Of a stretch of 41,142 nt of DNA, positions 33,117-41,075 are shown piece by piece. Every line of letters starts with the position of its first letter. Position 1 is the stretch's first letter. This stretch comes from Pseudomonas sp. CHM02 (GTDB taxonomy: Bacteria; Pseudomonadota; Gammaproteobacteria; Pseudomonadales; Pseudomonadaceae): contig NZ_JFCA01000056.1 of the NCBI RefSeq assembly GCF_000612585.1, forward strand, positions 1 through 41,142, in the 5' to 3' direction. Below the pieces are notes generated by a model that did not search any database, was not told the origin of the DNA, and worked only from the letters and a program-made list of their open reading frames with translations. Made by a program: the position numbers and the translations under genes.

Positions 33117-34061
33117 TCAAACCACCTCCCGTCGCCGGTCCTCCCGCGGACACTTGGCAAACCGCGCGCGGTAACTGCGGGTGAAATACGACGGCGACTC
33201 AAACCCGCACGCAATGCTCACTTCCAGCACGCTCATGTCGCTCTGGCGCAGCAGTTGCCGGGCTTTTTCCAGGCGCAGGCCGAGGTAGAAGTTGCTCGGC
33301 GTATCATTCAGGTGCAACCGAAACAGCCGCTCCAGCTGGCGCCGGGTGACCTTGATCGCCTCGGCCAGGGCCAAAGTGCTCAGCGGCGGCTCGGTGTGCT
33401 GCTCCATCTCTCCGATCACCTGCACCAGTTTCTTGTTGTTAATGCCGTAGCGTGTGGCGATCTGCATGCGCTGGTGGTCTTTGCGTGGGCGGATACGGCC
33501 AAGCACGAATTGCTCGGAGACCTGGATCGCCAGGTCGGGGCCATGGGCCTGGGCGATCAGGTCGAGCATCAGGTCGATTGACGCGGTGCCGCCGGCACAG
33601 GTGATACGGCGGCGGTCGATCTCGAACAACTCCTGGGTGACGGTCAGGTGCGGATAGGATTCCTTGAAGGCGTCGATGGCTTCCCAGTGCAGGGTCAGGC
33701 GGTGGCCGTCGAGCAGGCCGGCTTGCGCCAGTACGCAGGCGCCCGTATCGATGGCGCCGAGGGTCACGCCATCGTGGTCGAGGCGGCGCAGCCAGTGCTC
33801 CAGCGCAGGGGTGGCGAACTGCAGCGGTTCGAAGCCCGCCACCACCAATAACGTCGCGCCCTTTTTCAGCGGCTCCAGCGCGGCGTCGGCGTTGACCGAC
33901 ATGCCATTGCTCGCCAGCACCGCGCCGCCATCGGCGCTCAGCACGTGCCAGCGGTACAGCTCGCCACGGAAGCGGTTGGCCACCCGCAGCGGCTCGAGCG
34001 CAGAGATAAAACCGATGGCCGAGAAGCCCGGCATCAGCAGAAAGTAGAAATCCTGGGACAT
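33117..34061 (-). CDS. cdhR: Carnitine-responsive GATase1-AraC regulator
   Basis: The ATG at 34061 gives 314 residues. The N-terminal DJ-1/PfpI-like domain (about 1-180) binds the ligand, and the C-terminal AraC DNA-binding domain has two helix-turn-helices, with VTRRQLERLFRLHL and SVLEVSIACGFESPSYFTR. At the nucleophile elbow it has DTGA with Asp105 where GbdR has Cys119. Position next to caiX-cdhCAB, divergently transcribed, identifies it as CdhR, the activator of carnitine catabolism. It is a paralogue of GbdR in the same window. Confidence 0.9.
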   Translation of the reverse strand: MSQDFYFLLMPGFSAIGFISALEPLRVANRFRGELYRWHVLSADGGAVLASNGMSVNADAALEPLKKGATLLVVAGFEPLQFATPALEHWLRRLDHDGVTLGAIDTGACVLAQAGLLDGHRLTLHWEAIDAFKESYPHLTVTQELFEIDRRRITCAGGTASIDLMLDLIAQAHGPDLAIQVSEQFVLGRIRPRKDHQRMQIATRYGINNKKLVQVIGEMEQHTEPPLSTLALAEAIKVTRRQLERLFRLHLNDTPSNFYLGLRLEKARQLLRQSDMSVLEVSIACGFESPSYFTRSYRARFAKCPREDRRREVV

Positions 34062-34254
34062 GGTGGCGCTCTCGTAGGACGGGCAGCGTGGCACTGTGAT
34101 ACTCCCGTTCTCGGCTGGATTCAAGGGGGCAGGTCGCTGCAGTGCAAGAGCTGGTCGCCGCCGTGCGTTTTGTCGGCCGTCAAGCTGCGTAACTTGATCC
34201 CACGGCGCACAAAGACGCCGGCCCCCACAATAACGACCTGCCGAGGGATCCACC

Positions 34255-35199
34255 ATGAACCGACTGATCAGCCGCTGTGTGCTCGCACTCAGCGCCAGCG
34301 CCATCTTGAGCACGAACGTACTGGCTGCCGACGCGGCATCTTGCCAGAACGTGCGCATGGGCGTGGTGAACTGGACCGACGTAATCGCCACCAGCGCCAT
34401 GACCCAAGTGTTGCTCGACGGCCTCGGCTACAAGACCAAACAGACCAGCGCCTCCCAGCAAATCATCTTCGCCGGCATTCGCGACCAGCGCCTGGACTTG
34501 TTCCTGGGCTACTGGAACCCGCTGATGACCCAGACCATCACCCCGTTCGTCGACGCCAAGCAAGTCAAGGTGCTCGACAAGCCCAGCCTGGAAGACGCCC
34601 GCGCCACCCTCGCCGTGCCGACTTACCTGGCAGACAAAGGCCTGAAAACCTTCGCCGACATCGCCAAGTTCGAAAAAGAGCTGGGCGGCAAGATCTACGG
34701 CATCGAGCCAGGCTCGGGCGCCAACACCCAGATCAAGGCGATGATCGCCAAGAACCAGTTCGGCCTGGGCAAATTCCAACTGGTGGAATCCAGTGAAGCC
34801 GGCATGCTCGCCGCCGTCGACCGTGCGGTTCGCCGCAAGGAAGCGGTGGTGTTCTTCGGCTGGGCGCCGCACCCGATGAACGTCAACGTCGCCATGACCT
34901 ACCTCACTGGCAGCGACGACGCCCTGGGCCCGAACGAAGGCATGGCCACCGTGTGGAGCGTCACCGCGCCGAACTACGCCGAGCAGTGCCCCAACGTGCA
35001 CAAGCTGCTGACCAACCTGACCTTCACCGCCGCCGACGAGAGCCGGATGATGCAGCCGCTGCTGGATCACAAGGATGCCATCGAGTCCGCCAGGCAGTGG
35101 CTCAAGGATCACCCGCAGGACCAGGCCCGCTGGCTGGAAGGTGTGACCACCTTCGACGGCAAGCCGGCTGCGGCCAACCTGCAACTGACCAGCAACTAA
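34255..35199 (+). CDS. caiX: Carnitine-binding periplasmic protein
   Basis: The 314-residue protein has a signal peptide (about 1-24, cut after VLA). The ligand pocket is of the ChoX/ProX quaternary-amine type, with aromatic residues in VVNWTDVIATS, GYWNPL and FFGWAPHP. No permease or ATPase genes follow. In Pseudomonas CaiX works with the core CbcWV transporter encoded elsewhere; this is known from P. aeruginosa. It is first in the carnitine operon, and a hairpin at 35215-35243 follows it. Confidence 0.92.
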   Translation: MNRLISRCVLALSASAILSTNVLAADAASCQNVRMGVVNWTDVIATSAMTQVLLDGLGYKTKQTSASQQIIFAGIRDQRLDLFLGYWNPLMTQTITPFVDAKQVKVLDKPSLEDARATLAVPTYLADKGLKTFADIAKFEKELGGKIYGIEPGSGANTQIKAMIAKNQFGLGKFQLVESSEAGMLAAVDRAVRRKEAVVFFGWAPHPMNVNVAMTYLTGSDDALGPNEGMATVWSVTAPNYAEQCPNVHKLLTNLTFTAADESRMMQPLLDHKDAIESARQWLKDHPQDQARWLEGVTTFDGKPAAANLQLTSN

Positions 35200-35214
35200 C
35201 CTGATTCGAATCAC

Positions 35215-35243
35215 CGTGTCGCAGCCATTCCCGGCTGCGCACG
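35215..35243 (+). promoter_or_regulatory. Hairpin after caiX
   Basis: An 11-base-pair stem (arms 35215-35226 and 35233-35243, one bulged T) closes a 6-base loop between caiX and cdhC. With no T run, it more likely protects the caiX message 3' end or partially ends transcription. That would let the binding protein be made in excess over the enzymes. Confidence 0.45.
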
Positions 35244-35277
35244 GCATCACTACGCCCGCCTGTAAGGAACATGCCTC

Positions 35278-36165
35278 ATGAACCACGACGTCATCATCAC
35301 CTGCGCACTCACCGGTGCTGGCGACACGACCAGCCGCAGCCCACACGTGCCGGTCACCCCCAAACAAATCGCCGCCGCCGCCGTGGAAGCTGCCAAGGCC
35401 GGCGCCACCGTTGTGCACTGCCACGTGCGCGACCCCGAGACCGGCAAGTTCAGCCGCGACGTCGCCCTGTACCGCGAAGTGATGGAGCGCATCCGCGAGG
35501 CCGACATCGACATCATCGTCAACCTCACCGCCGGCATGGGCGGCGACCTGGAGATCGGCGGCGGCGAGAACCCGATGGAGTTCGGCCCCAATACCGACCT
35601 GGTCGGCCCGCTGACCCGCCTGGCCCATGTGGAAGAGCTGCTGCCGGAAATCTGCACCCTCGACTGCGGCACCCTGAACTTCGGCGATGGCGACACCATT
35701 TACGTGTCCACCCCGGCGCAACTGCGGGCGGGCGCCAAACGCATCCAGGAACTGGGCGTCAAGGCTGAGCTGGAGATCTTCGACACCGGTCACCTGTGGT
35801 TCGCCAAGCAGATGATCAAGGAAGGCCTGCTGGACGACCCACTGTTCCAACTGTGCCTGGGCATCCCATGGGGCGCGCCGGCCGACACCACCACCATGAA
35901 AGCCATGGTCGACAACCTGCCCGCCGACGCCGTGTGGGCCGGCTTCGGCATCGGCCGCATGCAAATGCCGATGGCCGCACAGGCGGTGCTGCTGGGCGGC
36001 AACGTGCGCGTCGGCCTGGAAGACAACCTGTGGCTGGACAAAGGTGTGCTCGCCACCAACGGCCAATTGGTGGAACGCGCCAGTGAAATCCTCAGCCGCC
36101 TGGGTGCACGGGTCATGACCCCGGCCGAAGGCCGCGTGAAGATGGGCCTTACCAAACGCGGCTAA
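35278..36165 (+). CDS. cdhC: 3-dehydrocarnitine cleavage enzyme (BKACE family)
   Basis: The 295-residue protein belongs to the beta-keto acid cleavage enzyme family. Zinc-site residues are in VHCHVRDPETG, and a later acidic block EIFDTGHLW is conserved. It converts 3-dehydrocarnitine plus acetyl-CoA to betainyl-CoA and acetoacetate. The start follows AAGGAA closely. Position between caiX and the carnitine dehydrogenase supports CdhC over other BKACE activities. Confidence 0.92.
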   Translation: MNHDVIITCALTGAGDTTSRSPHVPVTPKQIAAAAVEAAKAGATVVHCHVRDPETGKFSRDVALYREVMERIREADIDIIVNLTAGMGGDLEIGGGENPMEFGPNTDLVGPLTRLAHVEELLPEICTLDCGTLNFGDGDTIYVSTPAQLRAGAKRIQELGVKAELEIFDTGHLWFAKQMIKEGLLDDPLFQLCLGIPWGAPADTTTMKAMVDNLPADAVWAGFGIGRMQMPMAAQAVLLGGNVRVGLEDNLWLDKGVLATNGQLVERASEILSRLGARVMTPAEGRVKMGLTKRG

Positions 36166-36220
36166 CCCTCTGCCGAAACGCTCCCACAAGAAATCACCGA
36201 ACTCCTCAGGAATGTGGCCC

Positions 36221-37186
36221 ATGTGCTTTATTACAGAAATCAAAACCTTCGCCGCCCTCGGCAGCGGTGTCATCGGCAGCGGCTGGGTTTCCCGTGCCCT
36301 GGCCCACGGCCTGGATGTGGTCGCCTGGGACCCGGCGCCCGGTGCCGAAGCGGCGCTGCGCAAACGCGTCGCCAACGCCTGGGGCGCCCTGGAAAAACAA
36401 GGCCTGGCGCCGGGTGCATCCCAGGACCGCCTGCGCTTTGTCGCGACTATCGAAGAGTGTGTGAAAGACGCCGACTTCATCCAGGAAAGCGCCCCGGAGC
36501 GGCTGGAGCTCAAACTGGATCTGCACAGCAAGATCAGTGCAGCGGCCAAACCGAACGCGTTGATTGGTTCGAGCACTTCGGGCCTGTTGCCCAGTGAGTT
36601 CTATGAAGGTTCGACCCACCCGGAGCGTTGCGTGGTCGGCCATCCGTTCAACCCGGTTTACCTGCTGCCACTGGTGGAAGTGGTCGGCGGCAAGAACACC
36701 GCGCCAGAGGCGATTCAGGCGGCGATCAAGGTGTATGAATCCCTCGGCATGCGCCCGTTGCATGTGCGCAAGGAAGTCCCGGGGTTTATCGCCGACCGTC
36801 TGCTCGAAGCGCTGTGGCGTGAGGCGCTGCACCTGGTCAATGACGGCGTGGCAACCACCGGCGAAATCGACGACGCGATCCGTTTTGGCGCGGGCTTGCG
36901 CTGGTCGTTCATGGGCACCTTCCTCACCTACACCCTGGCGGGCGGCGATGCCGGCATGCGTCACTTCATGGCGCAGTTCGGCCCGGCGCTGCAGTTGCCG
37001 TGGACCTACCTGCCGGCACCGGAACTGACCGACAAGCTGATTGATGATGTGGTCGACGGCACCAGCGATCAACTGGGCAAACACAGCATCTCGGCGCTGG
37101 AGCGCTATCGTGATGACTGCCTGCTGGCGGTGCTGGAGGCGGTGAAAACCACCAAGGCCAAGCACGGCATGACCTTCGCCGAATAA
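36221..37186 (+). CDS. cdhA: L-carnitine dehydrogenase
   Basis: The ATG at 36221 has AGGA 9 bases ahead and gives 321 residues; the ATG at 36212 is too close to that site. A Rossmann fold opens the protein (FAALGSGVIGSGWVSRALAHG), followed by a 3-hydroxyacyl-CoA-dehydrogenase-type domain with GHPFNPVYLLPLVEVVGG. It oxidises L-carnitine to 3-dehydrocarnitine with NAD+. It lies between cdhC and cdhB in the operon. Confidence 0.93.
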   Translation: MCFITEIKTFAALGSGVIGSGWVSRALAHGLDVVAWDPAPGAEAALRKRVANAWGALEKQGLAPGASQDRLRFVATIEECVKDADFIQESAPERLELKLDLHSKISAAAKPNALIGSSTSGLLPSEFYEGSTHPERCVVGHPFNPVYLLPLVEVVGGKNTAPEAIQAAIKVYESLGMRPLHVRKEVPGFIADRLLEALWREALHLVNDGVATTGEIDDAIRFGAGLRWSFMGTFLTYTLAGGDAGMRHFMAQFGPALQLPWTYLPAPELTDKLIDDVVDGTSDQLGKHSISALERYRDDCLLAVLEAVKTTKAKHGMTFAE

Positions 37187-37199
37187 CGGAACCCCTGAC

Positions 37200-37679
37200 A
37201 TGCCCGCACTGACCACCTACACCACCCAGATCCTCCCCGACTGGGTGGACTACAACGGCCACCTGCGCGACGCGTTCTACCTGCTGATCTTCAGCTACGC
37301 CACCGACGCGCTGATGGACAAACTGGGGCTGGACAGTGATAACCGCGAAGCCAGCGGCCATTCGTTGTTCACCCTGGAGTTGCACCTGAACTACCTGCAC
37401 GAAGTGAAACTCGGTGCCGACGTGGAGGTGCATACCCAACTGATCGCCTTTGATACCAAGCGCCTGCACCTCTATCACAGCCTGCATTTAGTGGGAGATG
37501 AAAAGGAGCTGGCGGGCAACGAGCAGATGCTGCTGCACGTTGATCTGGCGGGACCGAGTTCGGCGCCGTTCACCGAGGCCACATTGGAACAACTCACGGC
37601 CATAAGTGCGGAGCAGGCCGACCTGCCGCGCCCCGCCCTGCTTGGCCGAGTGATTGGACTGCCACCCAAAAAACAATAA
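37200..37679 (+). CDS. cdhB: Betainyl-CoA thioesterase
   Basis: The 159-residue hot-dog-fold protein has the start pattern of 4-hydroxybenzoyl-CoA-type thioesterases (DWVDYNGHLRDAFYLLIF). Here it should hydrolyse betainyl-CoA from CdhC to glycine betaine and CoA. It starts 13 bases after cdhA and ends 9 bases before the dioxygenase, so it is cotranscribed. Confidence 0.9.
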   Translation: MPALTTYTTQILPDWVDYNGHLRDAFYLLIFSYATDALMDKLGLDSDNREASGHSLFTLELHLNYLHEVKLGADVEVHTQLIAFDTKRLHLYHSLHLVGDEKELAGNEQMLLHVDLAGPSSAPFTEATLEQLTAISAEQADLPRPALLGRVIGLPPKKQ

Positions 37680-37688
37680 GGAGCCACC

Positions 37689-38849
37689 ATGCAAACCGCC
37701 GCTGCTGTCGCCGATTTCCGTACCTACCCGAAGATCTGCGACATCGCGGACGTGCGGGTGCTGGAAGATCAGATCCTTGTGCACTGGGCCGATGGGCGGG
37801 TCAGCCCGTTCCATCATCAATGGCTTCGGGACAACTGCCCGTGCACGGAATGCGTGTACACCGTGACCCGCGAGCAAGTGCTGGAGATTGTCGACGTGGA
37901 CGCCAATCTCAGTGCAGCCTCTGCATGCATCGATCAAGGCAACCTGAGCCTGGAATGGAGCGGCGGCCACCGCAGCCAGTACGATCCCGGCTGGCTGCGG
38001 GCTCATGCCTATGACGATGAATCCCGTGCCGAACGCCGTGCGGCAAAACCCAAATCACAGCTGTGGGACAGTCGCTTCCAACTGCCGGTTTTCGAATACA
38101 AGGCGGTCATGGAGGACCCGAACGCGCTGCTGCAATGGTTGCTGGCGCTGCGCGATACAGGCCTGACGCAGATCCGAGGCGTCCCCACCGAGCCCGGCTC
38201 CCTGGCACTGGTCGCCAAGCGCATTTCGTTTATCCGCGAGAGCAACTTCGGCGTGCTGTTCAACGTGCAATCCAAGGCCGATGCCGACAGCAATGCCTAC
38301 ACCGCGTTCAACCTGCCGCTGCACAGTGATCTGCCAACCCGCGAGCTGCAACCAGGCCTGCAATTCCTGCATTGCCTGGTGAACGATGCCAAGGGTGGCG
38401 AGAGCATTTTTGTCGATGGATTTGCCATCGCCAATGCGTTGCGCACAGAAGACCCCGAAGCGTTTCGCGCCCTGTGTGAAATCCCCGTGGAATTTCGCAA
38501 CAAGGACCGCCACAGTGACTATCGCCGCCTGGCGCCGATCATCGCACTGGATGCCTTGGGGGATGTGGCGGAGATTCGCATGGCCAACTTCCTGCGCGGG
38601 CCGTTCGAGGCCAGCGTGGAACAGATGCCGTTGTTGTATCGGGCCTATCGGCGGTTTATCGCGATGACGCGAGAGGATCGTTTTCGGCTGCTCAAGCGCC
38701 TGAACCCGGGCGAGTTGTGGTGCTTCGACAACCGTCGCACGTTGCATGCGCGCAATGCATTTGATCCCACTTCGGGGGCGCGGCATTTCCAGGGTTGCTA
38801 CATCGACCGCGATGAATTGCTTTCGCGCATCCTGGTGCTGCAGCGCTAG
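37689..38849 (+). CDS. Gamma-butyrobetaine dioxygenase
   Basis: The 386-residue protein has an N-terminal DUF971/GBBH-like zinc domain with Cys50, Cys52 and Cys55 in RDNCPCTECV. A TauD-type 2-oxoglutarate oxygenase domain follows. Iron ligands are His212 and Asp214 in LPLHSDLP and His353 in RTLHARNAF. It hydroxylates gamma-butyrobetaine to L-carnitine, extending the pathway upstream. AGGAG lies just before the ATG, and it follows cdhB closely. Confidence 0.92.
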   Translation: MQTAAAVADFRTYPKICDIADVRVLEDQILVHWADGRVSPFHHQWLRDNCPCTECVYTVTREQVLEIVDVDANLSAASACIDQGNLSLEWSGGHRSQYDPGWLRAHAYDDESRAERRAAKPKSQLWDSRFQLPVFEYKAVMEDPNALLQWLLALRDTGLTQIRGVPTEPGSLALVAKRISFIRESNFGVLFNVQSKADADSNAYTAFNLPLHSDLPTRELQPGLQFLHCLVNDAKGGESIFVDGFAIANALRTEDPEAFRALCEIPVEFRNKDRHSDYRRLAPIIALDALGDVAEIRMANFLRGPFEASVEQMPLLYRAYRRFIAMTREDRFRLLKRLNPGELWCFDNRRTLHARNAFDPTSGARHFQGCYIDRDELLSRILVLQR

Positions 38850-38859
38850 ACCGCGGCGC

Positions 38860-38932
38860 GGCCATCGCCGGCAAGCCGGCTCCTACATTTGGAATGCGCT
38901 GCCCTGTAGGAGCCGGCTTGCCGGCGATGGCG
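38860..38932. repeat. REP pair after the dioxygenase gene
   Basis: ATCGCCGGCAAGCCGGCTCC and its inverse face outward-to-inward in the opposite order to the other pairs of this class. It begins about 10 bases after the stop at 38849 and probably forms the 3' end of the carnitine operon. Confidence 0.85.
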
Positions 38933-38959
38933 TCCGTGTAATCAGCGCAAATCCCAGGC

Positions 38960-38996
38960 AAAAAAAGCCCCGATCAAGCCGTGACAGGATCGGGGC
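38960..38996 (-). terminator. Intrinsic terminator on the minus strand with no assigned gene
   Basis: GCCCCGATC and GATCGGGGC (38967-38975, 38988-38996) form a 9-bp stem with a 12-base loop. Read on the minus strand the stem is followed by seven T residues. On the plus strand no T run follows. No minus-strand coding sequence ends here; gbdR ends 580 bases away beyond a REP pair. Confidence 0.8.
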
Positions 38997-39208
38997 AGAG
39001 CGCTTTGTGTGGCGTGACATCTCGAGGGTGACCAAACCTTCAAGCTGCTTGCCTGGCATTCAGTGTGCCTATTACTGCCGTTGGTAAATGGCCCGAAAAC
39101 GACCTGCTCATAGCCATCTGAGGCATTCGTGCAATCTGCCCTTGCCGACCGGTTGAGCGGCTACCAGAATCCAAGTCAAACCCCGCTCCCTTCACCAGGA
39201 TAAACGTC
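38997..39208 (-). other. Gap possibly encoding a minus-strand small RNA
   Basis: Between the orphan terminator and the 87-residue gene I find no credible coding region. A minus-strand transcript ending at the terminator would be about 100-200 bases. I could not identify a convincing promoter; a weak TTGCAC-N16-TATGAG candidate exists. This is a hypothesis. Confidence 0.3.
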
Positions 39209-39472
39209 ATGATGCATGCGGATTTGATTGACCAGGATGACCTGCTGGGCCAACTGCGCTCGCTGGGTTTCGAGGTGTCCAGTGGCGCCACCGCCGAACA
39301 GGCCTGCGAGTGTGCCGTGCGCGGCTTGAGCGAAGCACGGGCCAAGGCGCTCAAGGGCATGGTTGAACAGATGTACACCGGCAAGGCGACGATTCTGCCG
39401 GCGGTGAGGCAAGCGATCGACAAGCAGTTGTTGCCGGCGTTGGTGCAGTTCAAACAAAGCTCCGGCGCCTGA
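39209..39472 (+). CDS. Hypothetical protein, 87 residues
   Basis: The ATG at 39209 (or 39212) has AGGAT about 8 bases ahead. The product is a soluble, mostly helical protein without signal or membrane segment, with DQDDLLGQLRSLGFEV at the start and ATILPAVRQAIDKQLLPAL near the end. I do not recognise a family. It stands alone, ending just before a REP pair. Confidence 0.6.
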   Translation: MMHADLIDQDDLLGQLRSLGFEVSSGATAEQACECAVRGLSEARAKALKGMVEQMYTGKATILPAVRQAIDKQLLPALVQFKQSSGA

Positions 39473-39480
39473 TCGATTAT

Positions 39481-39572
39481 TGTGGTGAGCGAGCTTGCTC
39501 GCGCTGGAGTGCGAAGCGCTCCCAGGATTCAGGGCCGCTACGCAGCCCAGCGCGGGGCAAGCCCGCTCACCA
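39481..39572. repeat. REP pair between the 87-residue gene and gbdR
   Basis: GTGGTGAGCGAGCTTGCTCG and GGGGCAAGCCCGCTCACCAT form an inverted pair; between them lie CGAAGCGCTCCC and a GGGCCGCTACGCAGCCC palindrome. It ends 7 bases before the gbdR stop. Confidence 0.8.
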
Positions 39573-39578
39573 TGGGGT

Positions 39579-40682
39579 CTAGAGCCTTACGCTGGCGAAA
39601 GTTGATTCGTTGCGCGCCTGGCTCAACGCCGACATCGGCCCCGACAACGGTGACAACACCAGCGCCTGCGGAATCGGCATCATCGCCACTTGCTGGGTGG
39701 TGTTGGAGCCTACGCGCTCATCCCGTGGCGGGATGCCGAAGTATTCGCGGTAGCACTTGGAGAAGTGCGGCGTCGACACAAACCCGCACACCGACGCCAC
39801 TTCGATGATCGACATCGGCGTTTGCTTGAGCAGCTGCCGTGCACGGATCAGGCGCAGCTTGAGGTAGTAGCGCGACGGCGAGCAGTGCAGGTATTTCTGG
39901 AACAAACGCTCAAGTTGGCGACGGGACACGGCGACGTACACCGCCAGTTCATCCAGGTCGATCGGCTCTTCCAGGTTGGCTTCCATCAGCGCGACGATTT
40001 CCTGCAGCTTCGGCTGGTTGGTGCCGAGCATGTGCTTGAGCGGCACGCGCTGGTGATCCTGTTCGTTGCGGATGCGTTCGTACACGAACATTTCGGAGAT
40101 CGCGGCCGACAATTCACGACCGTGGTCGCGGCTGATCAGGTGCAGCATCATGTCCAACGGCGCGGTGCCGCCGGAGCTGGTGAAGCGGTTGCGGTCGAGG
40201 GTGAACAGGCGTGTGCTCATGGCCACGCGCGGGAACGCTTCCTGCATCGACGCCAGGCATTCCCAGTGCACGCTGCAATCAAAGCCATCGAGCAAGCCGG
40301 CGCAGGCCAGGGCCCAACTGCCGGTGCACACCGCGCCCAGACGACGCGACTGGCGGGCCTGGCTCTGCAGCCACGACACATGCTCACGGGTAACGGTACG
40401 TTGGATACCCACGCCGCCGCAGACGATCACGGTGTCCAGGGCCGGGGCTTTGTGCATGGAAGCATCGGGGGTGATTTGCAGACCGTCGCTGGCCCACACC
40501 TGGTTTCCATCGACACTCAAGGTCGTCCAGCGATACAGCTCGCGGCCGGAGAGCTGGTTGGCCATGCGCAGGGGTTCGACTGCGGAGGCCAGGGAAATCA
40601 GCGTGAAATTGTCCAGCAGCAAAAAGCCGATGGATTGAGGCGCACGGTTCTGGGGTTGAGCCCCGGAGTTGAACGACGTCAT
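39579..40682 (-). CDS. gbdR: Glycine-betaine/dimethylglycine-responsive GATase1-AraC activator
   Basis: The 367-residue length equals that known for GbdR. The N-terminal DJ-1/PfpI-like domain (about 15-200) keeps Cys119 at the nucleophile elbow (AVCTGSWALA). The AraC domain has VSRRQLERLFQKYLH and SIIEVASVCGFVSTPHFSK, with about 50 extra C-terminal residues. GbdR is known to activate gbcA, gbcB, dgcAB, the sox operon and related transport genes in response to glycine betaine and dimethylglycine. Its own promoter region is described separately. Confidence 0.93.
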   Translation of the reverse strand: MTSFNSGAQPQNRAPQSIGFLLLDNFTLISLASAVEPLRMANQLSGRELYRWTTLSVDGNQVWASDGLQITPDASMHKAPALDTVIVCGGVGIQRTVTREHVSWLQSQARQSRRLGAVCTGSWALACAGLLDGFDCSVHWECLASMQEAFPRVAMSTRLFTLDRNRFTSSGGTAPLDMMLHLISRDHGRELSAAISEMFVYERIRNEQDHQRVPLKHMLGTNQPKLQEIVALMEANLEEPIDLDELAVYVAVSRRQLERLFQKYLHCSPSRYYLKLRLIRARQLLKQTPMSIIEVASVCGFVSTPHFSKCYREYFGIPPRDERVGSNTTQQVAMMPIPQALVLSPLSGPMSALSQARNESTFASVRL

Positions 40683-40777
40683 CGCGGTATCTCCTCACAC
40701 AAAGCGGGTGATGGCCTCAGGCGAGGCTCTTGTTATTGCGCACGTCTGCGATACAGAACGAGGCTTTGAATTGATAG

Positions 40778-40793
40778 AGCAAATGCCATGCCT
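40778..40793 (-). promoter_or_regulatory. Candidate sigma-54 promoter for gbdR
   Basis: On the minus strand AGGCATGGCATTTGCT matches the sigma-54 consensus TGGCACGRNNNTTGCW at 14 of 16 positions. It has the invariant GG and GC exactly 10 bases apart. Predicted transcription start near 40767 leaves a leader of about 85 bases before the ATG at 40682. I saw no clear enhancer-binding site. Confidence 0.5.
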
Positions 40794-40808
40794 AAATTTG
40801 AATGGCCA

Positions 40809-41075
40809 TTCAATAACTCCTGAAAACGACCTCATGATGCGTCTATATAAGCCCGCGCGGGAAGTACGGGATATGCCCCGAAAAGGACGTCAGAGTGAGG
40901 CTGCTTAAGGTGTGTGAGCAGATCGGTAGCACTTGTGGGAAGGCGCTTTGAGGGTGTGGGAAAAGTCTGTCACCCCAAGCACAGATGACGGGTGGTCAGG
41001 AGGGAAATCGTTTGGAAGCTACTTATCTGTTTGCGACGCGCTAAAAGGTGGCGCTTTTGGATCCGAGTGTTCACT
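40809..41075. other. Non-coding region upstream of gbdR
   Basis: I see no credible gene here. A 79-codon reading frame on the plus strand (40669-40908) overlaps the gbdR start, begins with TTG and has no ribosome site. If the sigma-54 promoter is real, the stretch just beyond it would hold enhancer-binding sites. A weak GCGC-type hairpin lies near 41037-41060. Confidence 0.4.

Noticed and set aside
34085..34105. Possible sigma-54 promoter upstream of caiX (TGGCACTGTGATACTC)
   Set aside because: The GG element has no GC at the required 10-base spacing.
34180..36576. 798-codon open frame antisense to caiX, cdhC and the start of cdhA
   Set aside because: It spans three certain genes on the other strand and has no domain or ribosome site.
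40669..40908. 79-codon plus-strand frame overlapping the gbdR start
   Set aside because: It starts with TTG, has no ribosome site, overlaps gbdR's first codons and covers the likely gbdR promoter.
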